From positions 437 to 64,436 of the forward strand of contig NZ_LMSE01000006.1 of NCBI RefSeq assembly GCF_001428065.1: a stretch of DNA of 64,000 nt, read 5' to 3'. The DNA comes from Nostocoides sp. Soil756 (GTDB lineage: Bacteria > Actinomycetota > Actinomycetes > Actinomycetales > Dermatophilaceae). Both the position numbers and the translations under genes were made by a program. This document shows, piece by piece, positions 33,032 through 40,965 of the stretch (positions within the stretch are counted from its first letter, which is position 1; each line of letters begins with the position of its first letter). The notes under the pieces were generated by a model, which had not been told where the DNA came from, made no database searches, and saw nothing but the letters and a program-made list of their open reading frames with translations.

Positions 33032-34564
33032 ATGCTGGTCCCGATGACCGTGTCCGACTTCATCGACCGTGCCCGTACGGTCTACGGCGACCGCGTGGGG
33101 GTCGTCGACGAGCCCAGCCAGGTGGCCGACCCGCTGCCCGACCTCACGTACGCCGAGGTCGCTGCGCTCGCGAAGCGGCAGGCTGCGCGGCTCGACGAGC
33201 TCGGCATCGGGGTGGGCGAGCGGGTCGCGATCGTGTCGCACAACGCGGCCCGGATGCTGGTCGCGTTCTTCGGGGTGTGCGGGTCCGGGCGGGTGCTGGT
33301 GCCGGTCAACTTCCGGCTGCGCCCCGACGAGATCCGCTACATCGTCGAGCACTCGGGGTCTCGCGTGCTGCTCGTCGACCCCGAGGTCGACGAGGCGCTG
33401 TCCTCGGTGGGGGCCGAGCATCGGTTCGTGCTGGGCGACGACGAGGCGATCTTCGCGGCCGAGGGCGTCGAACCGCGCGCTTGGGAGCCCGACGAGAACG
33501 CCACGGCCACCATCAACTACACCTCGGGCACCACGGCGCGGCCCAAGGGTGTGCAGATCACCCACCGCAACATCTGGACCAACGCGCTGACCTTCGCGCT
33601 GCACGCCGGGGTCACCGACCGCGACGTGTACCTGCACACCCTGCCGATGTTCCACGCCAACGGGTGGGGGATGCCGTTCGCCACCACCGGGCTCGGGGTG
33701 CCGCAGATCGTGCTGCGCAAGGTCGACGGTGCCGAGATCCTGCGCCGGGTCGAGCGCCACGGGGTGACGTTCATGTGCGCGGCGCCCGCCGTGGTCAACG
33801 CGGTGCTCGAGGCGGCCCAGTCCTGGGAGGGGGAGATCCCCGGACGTGACCGCGTGCGCATCATCGTGGCCGGGGCGCCGCCTCCCACGAAGACGGTGGC
33901 GCGGGTGGAGGCCGAGCTGGGCTGGGAGTTCATCCAGATCTACGGCCTCACCGAGACCTCGCCCCTGCTGACCATCAACCGCCACCGCGCCGAGTGGGAC
34001 GACCTGTCGCCCGAGGAGCGGGCCTCGCGCCTGGTGCGGGCCGGGGCGCCGGCGCTCGGGGTGTCGCTGTCGCTGTCGCCCGACAACGAGGTGCTGGCGC
34101 GTTCCAACGTGGTGCTCGAGGGGTACTGGCAGCAGCCCGAGGAGTCGGCCCGCGCGCTCGAGGACGGCTGGTTCCACACCGGTGACGGCGGCACCATCGG
34201 GGATGACGGGTACCTGACCATCTCCGACCGCAAGAAGGACGTCATCATCACCGGCGGCGAGAACGTCTCGTCGGTCGAGGTCGAGGACGTCATCTTCAGC
34301 CACCCGGCCGTCACGGAGGTGGCGGTGATCGGCGTGCCCGACGAGAAGTGGGGCGAGACGATCAAGGCGCTCGTCGTGGTCTCCTCCGACGCGCAGGTCA
34401 CCGAGGCCGAGATCATCGCGTGGTGCAAGGAGCGCGCGGCCGGCTACAAGGCGCCGACGTCGGTGGAGTTCCGCTCCGAGCTGGCCCGCACCGCCACCGG
34501 CAAGCTGCAGAAGTTCAAGCTGCGCGCGCCGTACTGGGAGGGCCGGGACCGCCAGGTCAACTGA
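33032..34564 (+). CDS. Acyl-CoA synthetase (AMP-dependent ligase)
   Basis: 510 aa ANL-superfamily enzyme activating a carboxylic acid to acyl-CoA via acyl-AMP. Phosphate loop TSGTTARPKG (164-173), YGLTETSP (304-311), the ribose-binding TGD in WFHTGDGG, the hinge SDRKKDVIITGGENV, and the C-terminal catalytic Lys in TATGKLQK are all intact. It resembles medium- or long-chain fatty-acid and aromatic-acid ligases of the FadD/AlkK type. ATG 33032 has GGAGAGG upstream; ATG 33044 is an alternative. It is divergent from padR. Confidence 0.87.
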   Translation: MLVPMTVSDFIDRARTVYGDRVGVVDEPSQVADPLPDLTYAEVAALAKRQAARLDELGIGVGERVAIVSHNAARMLVAFFGVCGSGRVLVPVNFRLRPDEIRYIVEHSGSRVLLVDPEVDEALSSVGAEHRFVLGDDEAIFAAEGVEPRAWEPDENATATINYTSGTTARPKGVQITHRNIWTNALTFALHAGVTDRDVYLHTLPMFHANGWGMPFATTGLGVPQIVLRKVDGAEILRRVERHGVTFMCAAPAVVNAVLEAAQSWEGEIPGRDRVRIIVAGAPPPTKTVARVEAELGWEFIQIYGLTETSPLLTINRHRAEWDDLSPEERASRLVRAGAPALGVSLSLSPDNEVLARSNVVLEGYWQQPEESARALEDGWFHTGDGGTIGDDGYLTISDRKKDVIITGGENVSSVEVEDVIFSHPAVTEVAVIGVPDEKWGETIKALVVVSSDAQVTEAEIIAWCKERAAGYKAPTSVEFRSELARTATGKLQKFKLRAPYWEGRDRQVN

Positions 34565-35030
34565 GCGCGATGCCGCTTCACGCGTCGACGCGGTGCCGCG
34601 GGCCCGGCGGGCCCCGGGGCGCGCCGGCATCCGGCCCAGTCCGGCCGCGGAAGGGGGTGTTCGATGAGGTCCGGATGCTCCCGATCCCGAGCCGGCGCCC
34701 CCCTCCTGGAGCACCCATCCATGTGCTCCGAGACGTGAGGCCGCGCCTCACCGTGCGGAGCACTCATCCATGTGCTCCGAAACGTGAGCGGAGGGGCGGC
34801 GGCCCCGGCCGGAGGGGCCTGGCTCATGGTTCGGAGGATCCGGACCTGCGCGGCCGCACACCTTTCCCGGCCAGCCTCGGTCGCGGGCGGCCGGCGTCAG
34901 CGGGCCGGTAGCTGCGCGACGAGCGCCAGGGCCGCCGGTAGTGCTTGGTTCGGGGCCAGCTCGGTCGTCCGGCCCGCCTGGCGGGGGATCACGGCCGCAT
35001 CGATCGGCCCGCAGCCGCCGCGGCGAGCCG
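34565..35030. other. Long intergenic region with duplicated hairpin
   Basis: No convincing gene: possible frames are short and Arg/Pro/Ala-rich. The region lies between converging acyl-CoA synthetase and quinone oxidoreductase genes. It contains the duplicated stem-loop at 34708-34786, listed separately, and little else I can interpret. Confidence 0.6.
34708..34786. repeat. Direct repeat of a 7-bp stem-loop with conserved flank
   Basis: GGAGCAC-N8-GTGCTCC occurs at 34708-34729 and 34757-34778, with the loop CATCCAT nearly identical. Each copy is followed by CGA-ACGTGAG. The two units are 49 bp apart and separated by GTGAGG-N5-CTCAC. It may be a tandem bidirectional terminator or a mobile REP-like unit. 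Confidence 0.65.
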
Positions 35031-36011
35031 TCAGCCCACGGTGAGCAGAATCTTGCCGATGTGGCCGCTCTCCTCCATCTCGCGGTGCGCGGCCGGCGCC
35101 TCGGCCAGCGGGTGGCGCGCGTGGATGATCGGGCGCACCACGCCGTCGGCCACCAGCGGCCACACGTGCTCGCGCACCGCGGCCACGATGGCGGCCTTCT
35201 CGGCGCGGGGACGCGCCCGCAGCGACGTGGCGATGACCGCCGCGCGCTTGGCCAGCAGCGCCCCGAGGTCGAGCTGCCCCACGCGCCCGCCCTGCAGGCC
35301 GATGACGACCAGCCGCCCGTTGGGGGCCAGCACGTCGACGTTGCGCCCCAAGTACTTCGCGCCCATGTTGTCGAGCACCACGTCGGCGCCGCGCCCGCCC
35401 GTGGCCTCGCGCACCCGCTCGACGAAGTCCTCGTCGCGGTAGTTGACCAGGATGTCGGCGCCCAGGGCCCGGCAGGCCTCGAGCTTCTCGGCGCTCCCCG
35501 CGGTGACCGCCACCGTGGCCCCCACGGCCTTCGCGAGCTGGATGGCCATGGTGCCGATCCCTGAGGACCCGCCGTGCACCAGCAGCGTCTCGCTCGGCTG
35601 CAGGTTGGCCGTCAGGAAGACGTTCGACCACACCGTGCACGCCACCTCGGGCAGCGCGGCGGCGTCGGCCAGCGCCACCCCGGCCGGCACCGGCAGCAGC
35701 TGCCCCGCGGGCACCCTCACCAGCTCGGCGTACCCGCCCCCGGCCAGCAGCGCGCACACCTCGTCGCCGACCGCCCAGCCGTCGACGCCGTCACCCAGCG
35801 CCTCGACGGTGCCGCTCACCTCGAGCCCCGGGACCTCGGACTCGCCCGGCGGCGGCGGGTAGTGGCCCTGGCGCTGCATGGTGTCGGCCCGGTTCACCCC
35901 GGCGGCGACCACACGCACCAGCACCTCGCCGGCCTGCGGCGCGGGGGTGTCGACGTCGGAGAGGACGAGGGCGTCGGGCCCGCCGGGCTCGGGGATCGTG
36001 ATCGCCTGCAT
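35031..36011 (-). CDS. NAD(P)H:quinone oxidoreductase (zeta-crystallin type)
   Basis: 326 aa zinc-free MDR enzyme. It lacks the zinc cysteines and has AGVNRADTMQRQGHYPPPPG, PEVACTVWSNVF and the nucleotide motif HGGSSGIGTMAIQLAKA, a typical quinone reductase/PIG3 pattern. It likely reduces quinones or enones with NADPH. The start follows a -10 box (TAGCCT) by 6 nt that overlaps the stop of the upstream mobA-like gene, only 9 bp away. Confidence 0.85.
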   Translation of the reverse strand: MQAITIPEPGGPDALVLSDVDTPAPQAGEVLVRVVAAGVNRADTMQRQGHYPPPPGESEVPGLEVSGTVEALGDGVDGWAVGDEVCALLAGGGYAELVRVPAGQLLPVPAGVALADAAALPEVACTVWSNVFLTANLQPSETLLVHGGSSGIGTMAIQLAKAVGATVAVTAGSAEKLEACRALGADILVNYRDEDFVERVREATGGRGADVVLDNMGAKYLGRNVDVLAPNGRLVVIGLQGGRVGQLDLGALLAKRAAVIATSLRARPRAEKAAIVAAVREHVWPLVADGVVRPIIHARHPLAEAPAAHREMEESGHIGKILLTVG

Positions 36012-36017
36012 CCCCCG

Positions 36018-36023
36018 AGGCTA
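36018..36023 (-). promoter_or_regulatory. -10 box, leaderless quinone oxidoreductase promoter
   Basis: Minus-strand TAGCCT ends 6 nt before ATG 36011 and overlaps the stop codon of the mobA-like gene. Confidence 0.4.
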
Positions 36024-36584
36024 TGCCCGCGGGCCGAAGGAATCGAGGTCGGCCCGGGTGTCGACGTCGTGCGCCTCCCGCCCGGGCACCGGCACCTCGA
36101 CGTGCGCCAGCGACAGCAGCGAGCGGGCCGGGACGCCCGCGGTCGGCAGCGCCGCCCGGGCCGCGAGCGCCGCGCGCCGGTAGGCCGCCAGCAGGGGGTT
36201 GGGGACCCCTTCGTCGTCGACCCCCACGGCCGCCTCCACCTCGGGGCCGGCCGCCGTGAGCACCGCCACCAACCGCTCCAGCGCCGGCGCCGCCTCCGGC
36301 ATGTCACCCGCCACGACGGCCACCAGGTCGGCCCGCGCGACGGCGACGCCCGCCAGCAGCGCGGCCAGCGGGCCTCCGCCGGGCGGGTCCTCGCGCGCCC
36401 ACGTCACCGCGCGCCGCGTCTCGCGCTCCTGCCCGACCACGACGACCGGCCAGGCGGCCGGCAGGGCATCGAGCAGGTGGTCGAGCACGGTGGTGCCGCG
36501 CAGCGGGGCGGCCAGCTTGTCGGCACCGAACCGGGTCGACCGGCCACCGGCCAGGACGACGACGCTCACGGGGGTGTCCGGCAT
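36021..36584 (-). CDS. Molybdenum cofactor guanylyltransferase-like NTP transferase
   Basis: 187 aa. The N-terminal nucleotidyltransferase motif LAGGRSTRFGADK (11-23) and the later GDMPEAAP metal-binding Asp are typical of MobA, MocA and related NTP transferases. MobA attaches GMP to molybdopterin, which the DMSO-reductase-type enzyme at 1459-3666 would need. No other Mo-cofactor gene is next to it, so MocA-like cytidylyl transfer remains possible. The ATG follows TAGGGT by 6 nt. Confidence 0.75.
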   Translation of the reverse strand: MPDTPVSVVVLAGGRSTRFGADKLAAPLRGTTVLDHLLDALPAAWPVVVVGQERETRRAVTWAREDPPGGGPLAALLAGVAVARADLVAVVAGDMPEAAPALERLVAVLTAAGPEVEAAVGVDDEGVPNPLLAAYRRAALAARAALPTAGVPARSLLSLAHVEVPVPGREAHDVDTRADLDSFGPRA

Positions 36585-36590
36585 CCCCCG

Positions 36591-36596
36591 ACCCTA
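36591..36596 (-). promoter_or_regulatory. -10 box, leaderless mobA-like promoter
   Basis: Minus-strand TAGGGT ends 6 nt before ATG 36584. Confidence 0.5.
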
Positions 36597-36633
36597 CGGT
36601 GGCCGGGACGGACCGACCGTCTCGGGCCGCGGC

Positions 36634-36655
36634 TTGACCTGGAGTGGGCTCCAGG
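36634..36655 (+). promoter_or_regulatory. MerR-type operator of the merR gene
   Basis: TTGACC (36634-36639) overlaps CCTGGAG-tggg-CTCCAGG, a dyad placed in the spacer as in MerR-activated promoters. The first 11 bases (TTGACCTGGAG) recur at 37091-37101 before the aldo/keto reductase gene. Confidence 0.7.
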
Positions 36656-36671
36656 CGCGAGGATGGCTGCC

Positions 36672-37094
36672 GTGAGCACCGCGACCGCCACCACCGCACC
36701 CCTCGCCGGCCTCTCGATCGCCGAGGCCGCCGAGCGCACCGGCCTGACGACCGACACCCTGCGCTACTACGAGAAGGACGGCCTCCTGCTGCGCGCCGTC
36801 GGCCGCTCCAGCAGTGGCCACCGGCGCTACACCGAGGCCGACCTGCGCTGGATCGGGCTGCTGAGCCGGCTGCGCGCCACCGGGATGCCGATCCGCGACG
36901 TCCGCCGCTACGCCGACCTGGTCCGCGCCGGCAGCGGCACCGAGGCCGACCGGCTCGAGCTCCTGCGCGCGCACCGGCGGGTCGTCCTCGACCAGCTGGC
37001 CGAGGTCACCGAGCACCTCGGGGCCATCGACCAGAAGATCGGCATCTACGAGGACGTCGTGGCCCGCCAGGAGGCGGAGGTCGCCCGGGCTTGA
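36672..37094 (+). CDS. MerR family transcriptional regulator
   Basis: 140 aa. The N-terminal MerR winged helix is [26 protein letters not shown], followed by [13 protein letters not shown] and a long dimerisation coiled coil. The C-terminus has no metal-binding cysteines, so it is of the organic-signal or AdhR/YhdM-like branch. GTG 36672 is preferred because GAGG lies 9 nt upstream; ATG 36663 is the alternative. It probably controls itself and the aldo/keto reductase through matching operators. Confidence 0.83.
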   Translation: MSTATATTAPLAGLSIAEAAERTGLTTDTLRYYEKDGLLLRAVGRSSSGHRRYTEADLRWIGLLSRLRATGMPIRDVRRYADLVRAGSGTEADRLELLRAHRRVVLDQLAEVTEHLGAIDQKIGIYEDVVARQEAEVARA

Positions 37095-37121
37095 CCTGGA
37101 GCGCGCTCGAAGGAGTTGGCT
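37091..37121 (+). promoter_or_regulatory. MerR-type operator of the aldo/keto reductase gene
   Basis: TTGACCTGGAG (37091-37101) overlaps the palindrome GAGCGCGCTC (37099-37108). A -10-like TTGGCT lies at 37116-37121, giving the overlong 19-bp spacer typical of MerR targets. The TTGA overlaps the merR stop codon. Confidence 0.7.
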
Positions 37122-37128
37122 GGGGGAC

Positions 37129-38124
37129 ATGACGACACAGCACCGCACCCTCGGCACCACCTCCGCCCTCACTGTCTCGGCCCTCGGCCTCGGCTGCATG
37201 GGGATGTCGGAGTTCTACGGCACCGGCGACGAGCAGACCGGGATCGACACCGTCCACCGCGCGCTCGACCTGGGCGTCAGCTTCCTCGACACCGCCGACA
37301 TGTACGGCCCGTTCACCAACGAGCGCCTGGTCGGCAAGGCCATCGCCGGCCGCCGCGACGAGGTGCAGCTGGCGACCAAGTTCGGCAACAAGCGCGGCGA
37401 GGACGGCGCCCGCCTCGGCATCGACGGCAGCCCCGAGTACGTCCGCGCCGCCTGCGACGCCAGCCTCCAGCGCCTCGGTGTCGACCACATCGACCTCTAC
37501 TACCAGCACCGGGTCGACAAGGCCGTCCCCATCGAGGAGACCGTCGGGGCGATGAAGGAGCTCGTCGAGGCCGGCAAGGTCCGCCACCTCGGCCTGTCGG
37601 AGGCCTCGGCCGAGACCATCCGCCGCGCCCACGCCGTCCACCCGATCACCGCGCTGCAGACCGAGTACAGCCTCTTCACCCGCGACCTCGAGGACGAGAT
37701 CCTGCCGACGATCCGCGAGCTCGGCATCGGCCTGGTGCCCTACTCGCCGCTGGGTCGCGGCATCCTCACCGGCGCCATCACCTCCGAGGAGCAGCTCGAG
37801 GCGAACGACTCGCGCCGCACGGCGTACTTCCCGCGCTTCCAGGGGGAGGCCCTCGAGACCAACCTCCGCCTGGTCGCCAAGGTGCGCGCCATCGCCGAGG
37901 AGAAGGGCTGCACGCCGGGCCAGCTCGCGCTCGCCTGGGTGCTGGCGCAGGGTGACGACGTCGCCCCGATCCCCGGCACCAAGCGGGTGAAGTACCTCGA
38001 GGAGAACGTCGGGACGCTCGAGGTCCAGCTCACGGCCGACGACCTGGCGGCCCTCGACGCCGCCGTGCCGCGCGACGCCGTGGCCGGGCCCCGCTACGGC
38101 GACATGTCCTCGATCGACGCCTGA
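37129..38124 (+). CDS. Aldo/keto reductase
   Basis: 331 aa TIM-barrel NADPH oxidoreductase. The tetrad segments are LDTADMYGP (catalytic Asp and Tyr), LATKFG (Lys) and YYQHRVD (His). [13 protein letters not shown] and [11 protein letters not shown] are hallmarks of the AKR13/YakC-like group that reduces small aldehydes such as methylglyoxal. GGGGGA lies close before ATG 37129. Regulation by the adjacent MerR protein, through a shared operator, suggests an electrophile-induced aldehyde detoxification pair. Confidence 0.87.
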   Translation: MTTQHRTLGTTSALTVSALGLGCMGMSEFYGTGDEQTGIDTVHRALDLGVSFLDTADMYGPFTNERLVGKAIAGRRDEVQLATKFGNKRGEDGARLGIDGSPEYVRAACDASLQRLGVDHIDLYYQHRVDKAVPIEETVGAMKELVEAGKVRHLGLSEASAETIRRAHAVHPITALQTEYSLFTRDLEDEILPTIRELGIGLVPYSPLGRGILTGAITSEEQLEANDSRRTAYFPRFQGEALETNLRLVAKVRAIAEEKGCTPGQLALAWVLAQGDDVAPIPGTKRVKYLEENVGTLEVQLTADDLAALDAAVPRDAVAGPRYGDMSSIDA

Positions 38125-38149
38125 CCCCAGGGACACGCGCGGACCGCGC

Positions 38150-38917
38150 TCAGCGCCCCCGCCCGACCCGCGCCGCGAGCGCCCCGGCCGTCCGCCCCAC
38201 GGCGGCGACGAGGTGCTCGCGGCCGGCGTCGTCGACGTCGGCCTGGGGGTAGGTGACGGCCACCGCGGCCACCGGGTAGTCGTTCGCGTCGAGCACGGCG
38301 ACCGCGACCGAGCCCAGGCCCGGCGTCACCAGCCCGTCCTCGACCGCGTACCCGCGCTGGCGCACCGCCTGCAGCCAGGAGCGCAGTTGGGTCGTGGATG
38401 CCGGCCCGCGCCCGTCGCGCCGTACCAGGGCGGCCCGGTCGGGGTAGAGCGCCCTGACCTGGGCGGCCGGCAGGGCCGCCAGCATCGCCAGCCCGGTGGC
38501 GGTCAGGGGCGCCGGAAGTCGCACGCCCACGTCGGTGACCAGCAGCGGGCGACCCGGCGCCCGGTGCTCGACCACGTAGAGCACGTCGCCGCCGTGCAGC
38601 ACGGCCAGGTGCGCGTTGTGGCCGCAGCCGTCGACGAGCCGGTCCATCAGGCCGCGGGCCATCCGCTCCAGCGGTGCCTGGCGCTGGTAGGCCGACCCCA
38701 GCTCGTACGCGGCCAGCCCCAGCCCGTAGCGCCGTTCCTCGGGCAGGTGGCGCACGTAGCCGCGCTCCACGAGCACGGTCAGCAGGTGGTAGACGCTGGA
38801 GCGGGGCAGGCCCAGGTCGCGCGCGATGGCCGCGGCCGGCACCGGCTCACCGCGGCGGGCGATGAGGCCGAGGACGTCGAGGGCGTGCCCGGCCGCGGGG
38901 GCGTTGGCCATCGCCAC
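38150..38917 (-). CDS. IclR family transcriptional regulator
   Basis: 255 aa. N-terminal winged helix (ALDVLGLIARRGEPVPAAAIARDLGLPRSSVYHLLTVL, helices about residues 12-48) and a C-terminal effector domain of the IclR fold (VEHRAPGRPLLVTDVGVRLPAPLTATGLAMLA). The target is unknown. It is convergent with the aldo/keto reductase and divergent from a D,D-carboxypeptidase. GTG 38917 or ATG 38911 may be the start. Confidence 0.8.
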   Translation of the reverse strand: MAMANAPAAGHALDVLGLIARRGEPVPAAAIARDLGLPRSSVYHLLTVLVERGYVRHLPEERRYGLGLAAYELGSAYQRQAPLERMARGLMDRLVDGCGHNAHLAVLHGGDVLYVVEHRAPGRPLLVTDVGVRLPAPLTATGLAMLAALPAAQVRALYPDRAALVRRDGRGPASTTQLRSWLQAVRQRGYAVEDGLVTPGLGSVAVAVLDANDYPVAAVAVTYPQADVDDAGREHLVAAVGRTAGALAARVGRGR

Positions 38918-38964
38918 AGTCTGTCCGACCCGAGTCGACGTTTCGGCGGACGGATGCTTCGTCA

Positions 38965-40290
38965 GTGATCCACAATCGTCTCGTGCATCCCACCCGTCAC
39001 GCTGCCGCCGTGCTCGCCGCCCTCGTCGTCGGCGTCGTCGGCACCCCAGCCGTGGCCGCTCCCGTTCCTGTGCAGGCCCCGCCGAAGGCCGGCTCGGCGC
39101 TCGTGCCGGCCGTGCCGGTTCCGCAGCGCCTGGGCGCGAACGTGACCACCACCACCGACCAGACGCCCCGCATCGTGGCCAAGCTGAACGGCCGCATGGG
39201 TGCCGGTGGGCTCACCGCGGCGTTCTCGGGGCGCGTGAGTGACGACCACAACCGCACCATCTGGGAGCGTGGTGGGACCACGACACGGATGCCCGCCTCG
39301 ACCATGAAGCTCGTCACCGCCGTCACGGCTCTTCGCTCCATCGGGAAGGACACGCGCTTCACCACCCCGTTGCTGCAGGACCCCCGGTACCGGTCGTCGC
39401 TCTACCTGAAGGGCGTCGGCGACCCGCGGCTGACCTCGGGCAACATCGCCACGATGGCCGCCGCAGCCGCGACCTCCCTGAAGGCCCAGGGCATCCTGAC
39501 GGTCAACGTCAAGGTCGACGACTCGCTCTTCCCGGCCCCGACTCTCGCGACGGGGTGGAAGAGCTCCTACCTTCCGGGCGACGTGGCGCCGGTGCGCGCA
39601 CTGGTCGTGGACTCCCGCGACGTGGCCGATACCTCGCTCGACGCGGGAGCCATCCTCACCGCCGCGCTGCGAGCCCGCGGCATCGGAGTGCGCAGCCTCG
39701 CGCGGCTGACCGCTCCGAGCGGGTCCACCCAGCTGACGAGCATCACCTCCACGCCTCTTTCGAGCATCGTCGGCTCGATGCTCAACGTCAGCCAGAACGA
39801 CTACGCCGAGATCCTGCTGCGGGTCGCAGCCATCCGCCGCGGCCGGCCGGCGACCTGGTCGGGCGCGACGGCGAACGCCGTGACCGTGCTGAGGGAGAAC
39901 GGGGTCGGTACCTACGGTTTCGTCATGCGCGACGGGTCCGGTCTCTCCCGCAGCGACCGGATGCCGACAGCCACGCTCACGTCCCTGCTGTTCCGCGTCG
40001 CGTTGGACCCCGACCTCACGGCCGTGATGCTGCCGCGGACGGCACTCCCCGTGGCGGGGCAGACGGGAACGCTGGCGTCACGCTTCAAGGTCTCGCCGTA
40101 CTCGTGTGCCGCCGGCCGGGTCCACGCCAAGACGGGCAGCCTGGCGGACGTGGTGACCCTGGCCGGATACGCCGAGGGGACCGACGGCGTCATCCGCCCC
40201 TTCGCCTTCCTCATCAACGGAGTGACCAGCCCGAAATCGTCCCGGCTGGCTGTCGACCTGTTCGCGACCACGACCACCGGCTGCTACTGA
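38965..40290 (+). CDS. D-alanyl-D-alanine carboxypeptidase, PBP4/S13 type
   Basis: 441 aa with an N-terminal signal peptide cleaved after AVAA (about residue 32). The active-site motifs are STMK (Ser112, Lys115), SQN (Ser276-Asn278) and KTG (389-391), all intact. Spacing fits family S13 (DacB/PBP4), which trims or cleaves peptidoglycan stem peptides outside the membrane. It is slightly short because the domain inserted between SxxK and SxN is reduced. The start is uncertain: GTG 38965 or GTG 38983 (which gives a more normal signal peptide); neither has a good ribosome-binding site. Confidence 0.83.
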   Translation: MIHNRLVHPTRHAAAVLAALVVGVVGTPAVAAPVPVQAPPKAGSALVPAVPVPQRLGANVTTTTDQTPRIVAKLNGRMGAGGLTAAFSGRVSDDHNRTIWERGGTTTRMPASTMKLVTAVTALRSIGKDTRFTTPLLQDPRYRSSLYLKGVGDPRLTSGNIATMAAAAATSLKAQGILTVNVKVDDSLFPAPTLATGWKSSYLPGDVAPVRALVVDSRDVADTSLDAGAILTAALRARGIGVRSLARLTAPSGSTQLTSITSTPLSSIVGSMLNVSQNDYAEILLRVAAIRRGRPATWSGATANAVTVLRENGVGTYGFVMRDGSGLSRSDRMPTATLTSLLFRVALDPDLTAVMLPRTALPVAGQTGTLASRFKVSPYSCAAGRVHAKTGSLADVVTLAGYAEGTDGVIRPFAFLINGVTSPKSSRLAVDLFATTTTGCY

Positions 40291-40296
40291 CGGTCC

Positions 40297-40965
40297 TCAG
40301 CCGACCCAGCGATACTGCCGCTCGGGGCGCCCGGTGCTTCCGTAGCGCAGCCGCACGTCGGCCCGCCCCACCTGCGCGAAGTGCTCGAGGTAGCGGCGGG
40401 CGCTGACCCGCGACATCCCGACGGTCTCGGCGACCTCGGTGGCCGAGACCGGGGCGGTGGCGGCCCCCAGAGCATCCTCGACCAGCCGTGCCGTCTCGGG
40501 GCTGAGGCCCTTGGGCAGCGGCGGCGCCGTACCGCCGACCCGCAGGAACACCCGGTCGACGTCCTCCTGGCCGGTGACCTCGGCCCGGGCGAGCAGGGAT
40601 CGCTGCCCGGCGTAGCGCCGCAGCCGCTCCTCGAGGTCGGGGAACCCGAAGGGCTTGAGCAGGTAGTCGGCCACGCCCAGGCGCACGGCCGCCCGCACCG
40701 ACTCGCTCTCCTTGGCCGCCGTGATGACGATGGCGTCACACGGGTGCGGCCCCCGGCGCACCTCGGCCAGCAGGTCGAGCCCGAAGCGGTCGGGCAGGTA
40801 CAGGTCGAGCAGGAGCAGGTCGGGGCGCAGCGCCTCGACCGCCTCCACCGTCTCCGCCCCCGAGTGCGCGACGCCCACGACCTCGAAGCCGTCGACCTTC
40901 TCGACGAACCCCACGTGGATGCGCGCCACCATGAAGTCGTCGTCGACCACCAGCACCCGGATCAT
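40297..40965 (-). CDS. Response regulator, CitB/DctR type
   Basis: 222 aa. Receiver domain with acidic pocket DDD (8-10), phosphoacceptor Asp54 (LLLDLYLP) and switch Lys (LLKPFG). The C-terminal HTH (TEVAETVGMSRVSARRYLEHF) is of the CitB type rather than OmpR or NarL. Such regulators activate genes for di- and tricarboxylate uptake. The divergent gene set is tctCBA, the likely target. It starts in an ATGA overlap with its kinase. Confidence 0.87.
   Translation of the reverse strand: MIRVLVVDDDFMVARIHVGFVEKVDGFEVVGVAHSGAETVEAVEALRPDLLLLDLYLPDRFGLDLLAEVRRGPHPCDAIVITAAKESESVRAAVRLGVADYLLKPFGFPDLEERLRRYAGQRSLLARAEVTGQEDVDRVFLRVGGTAPPLPKGLSPETARLVEDALGAATAPVSATEVAETVGMSRVSARRYLEHFAQVGRADVRLRYGSTGRPERQYRWVG

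Noticed and set aside
34708-34786. CRISPR-like repeats
   Set aside because: Only two units, each internally palindromic, with no regular spacers and no cas genes in the window.
34772-35044. 90-codon frame in the intergenic region
   Set aside because: No ribosome-binding site, no similarity to a known fold, and it overlaps the hairpin repeat and the next gene.
38137-38149. GCGCGG-a-CCGCGC palindrome as a terminator
   Set aside because: The one-base loop cannot fold as a hairpin of useful length, and such GC palindromes are expected by chance here.
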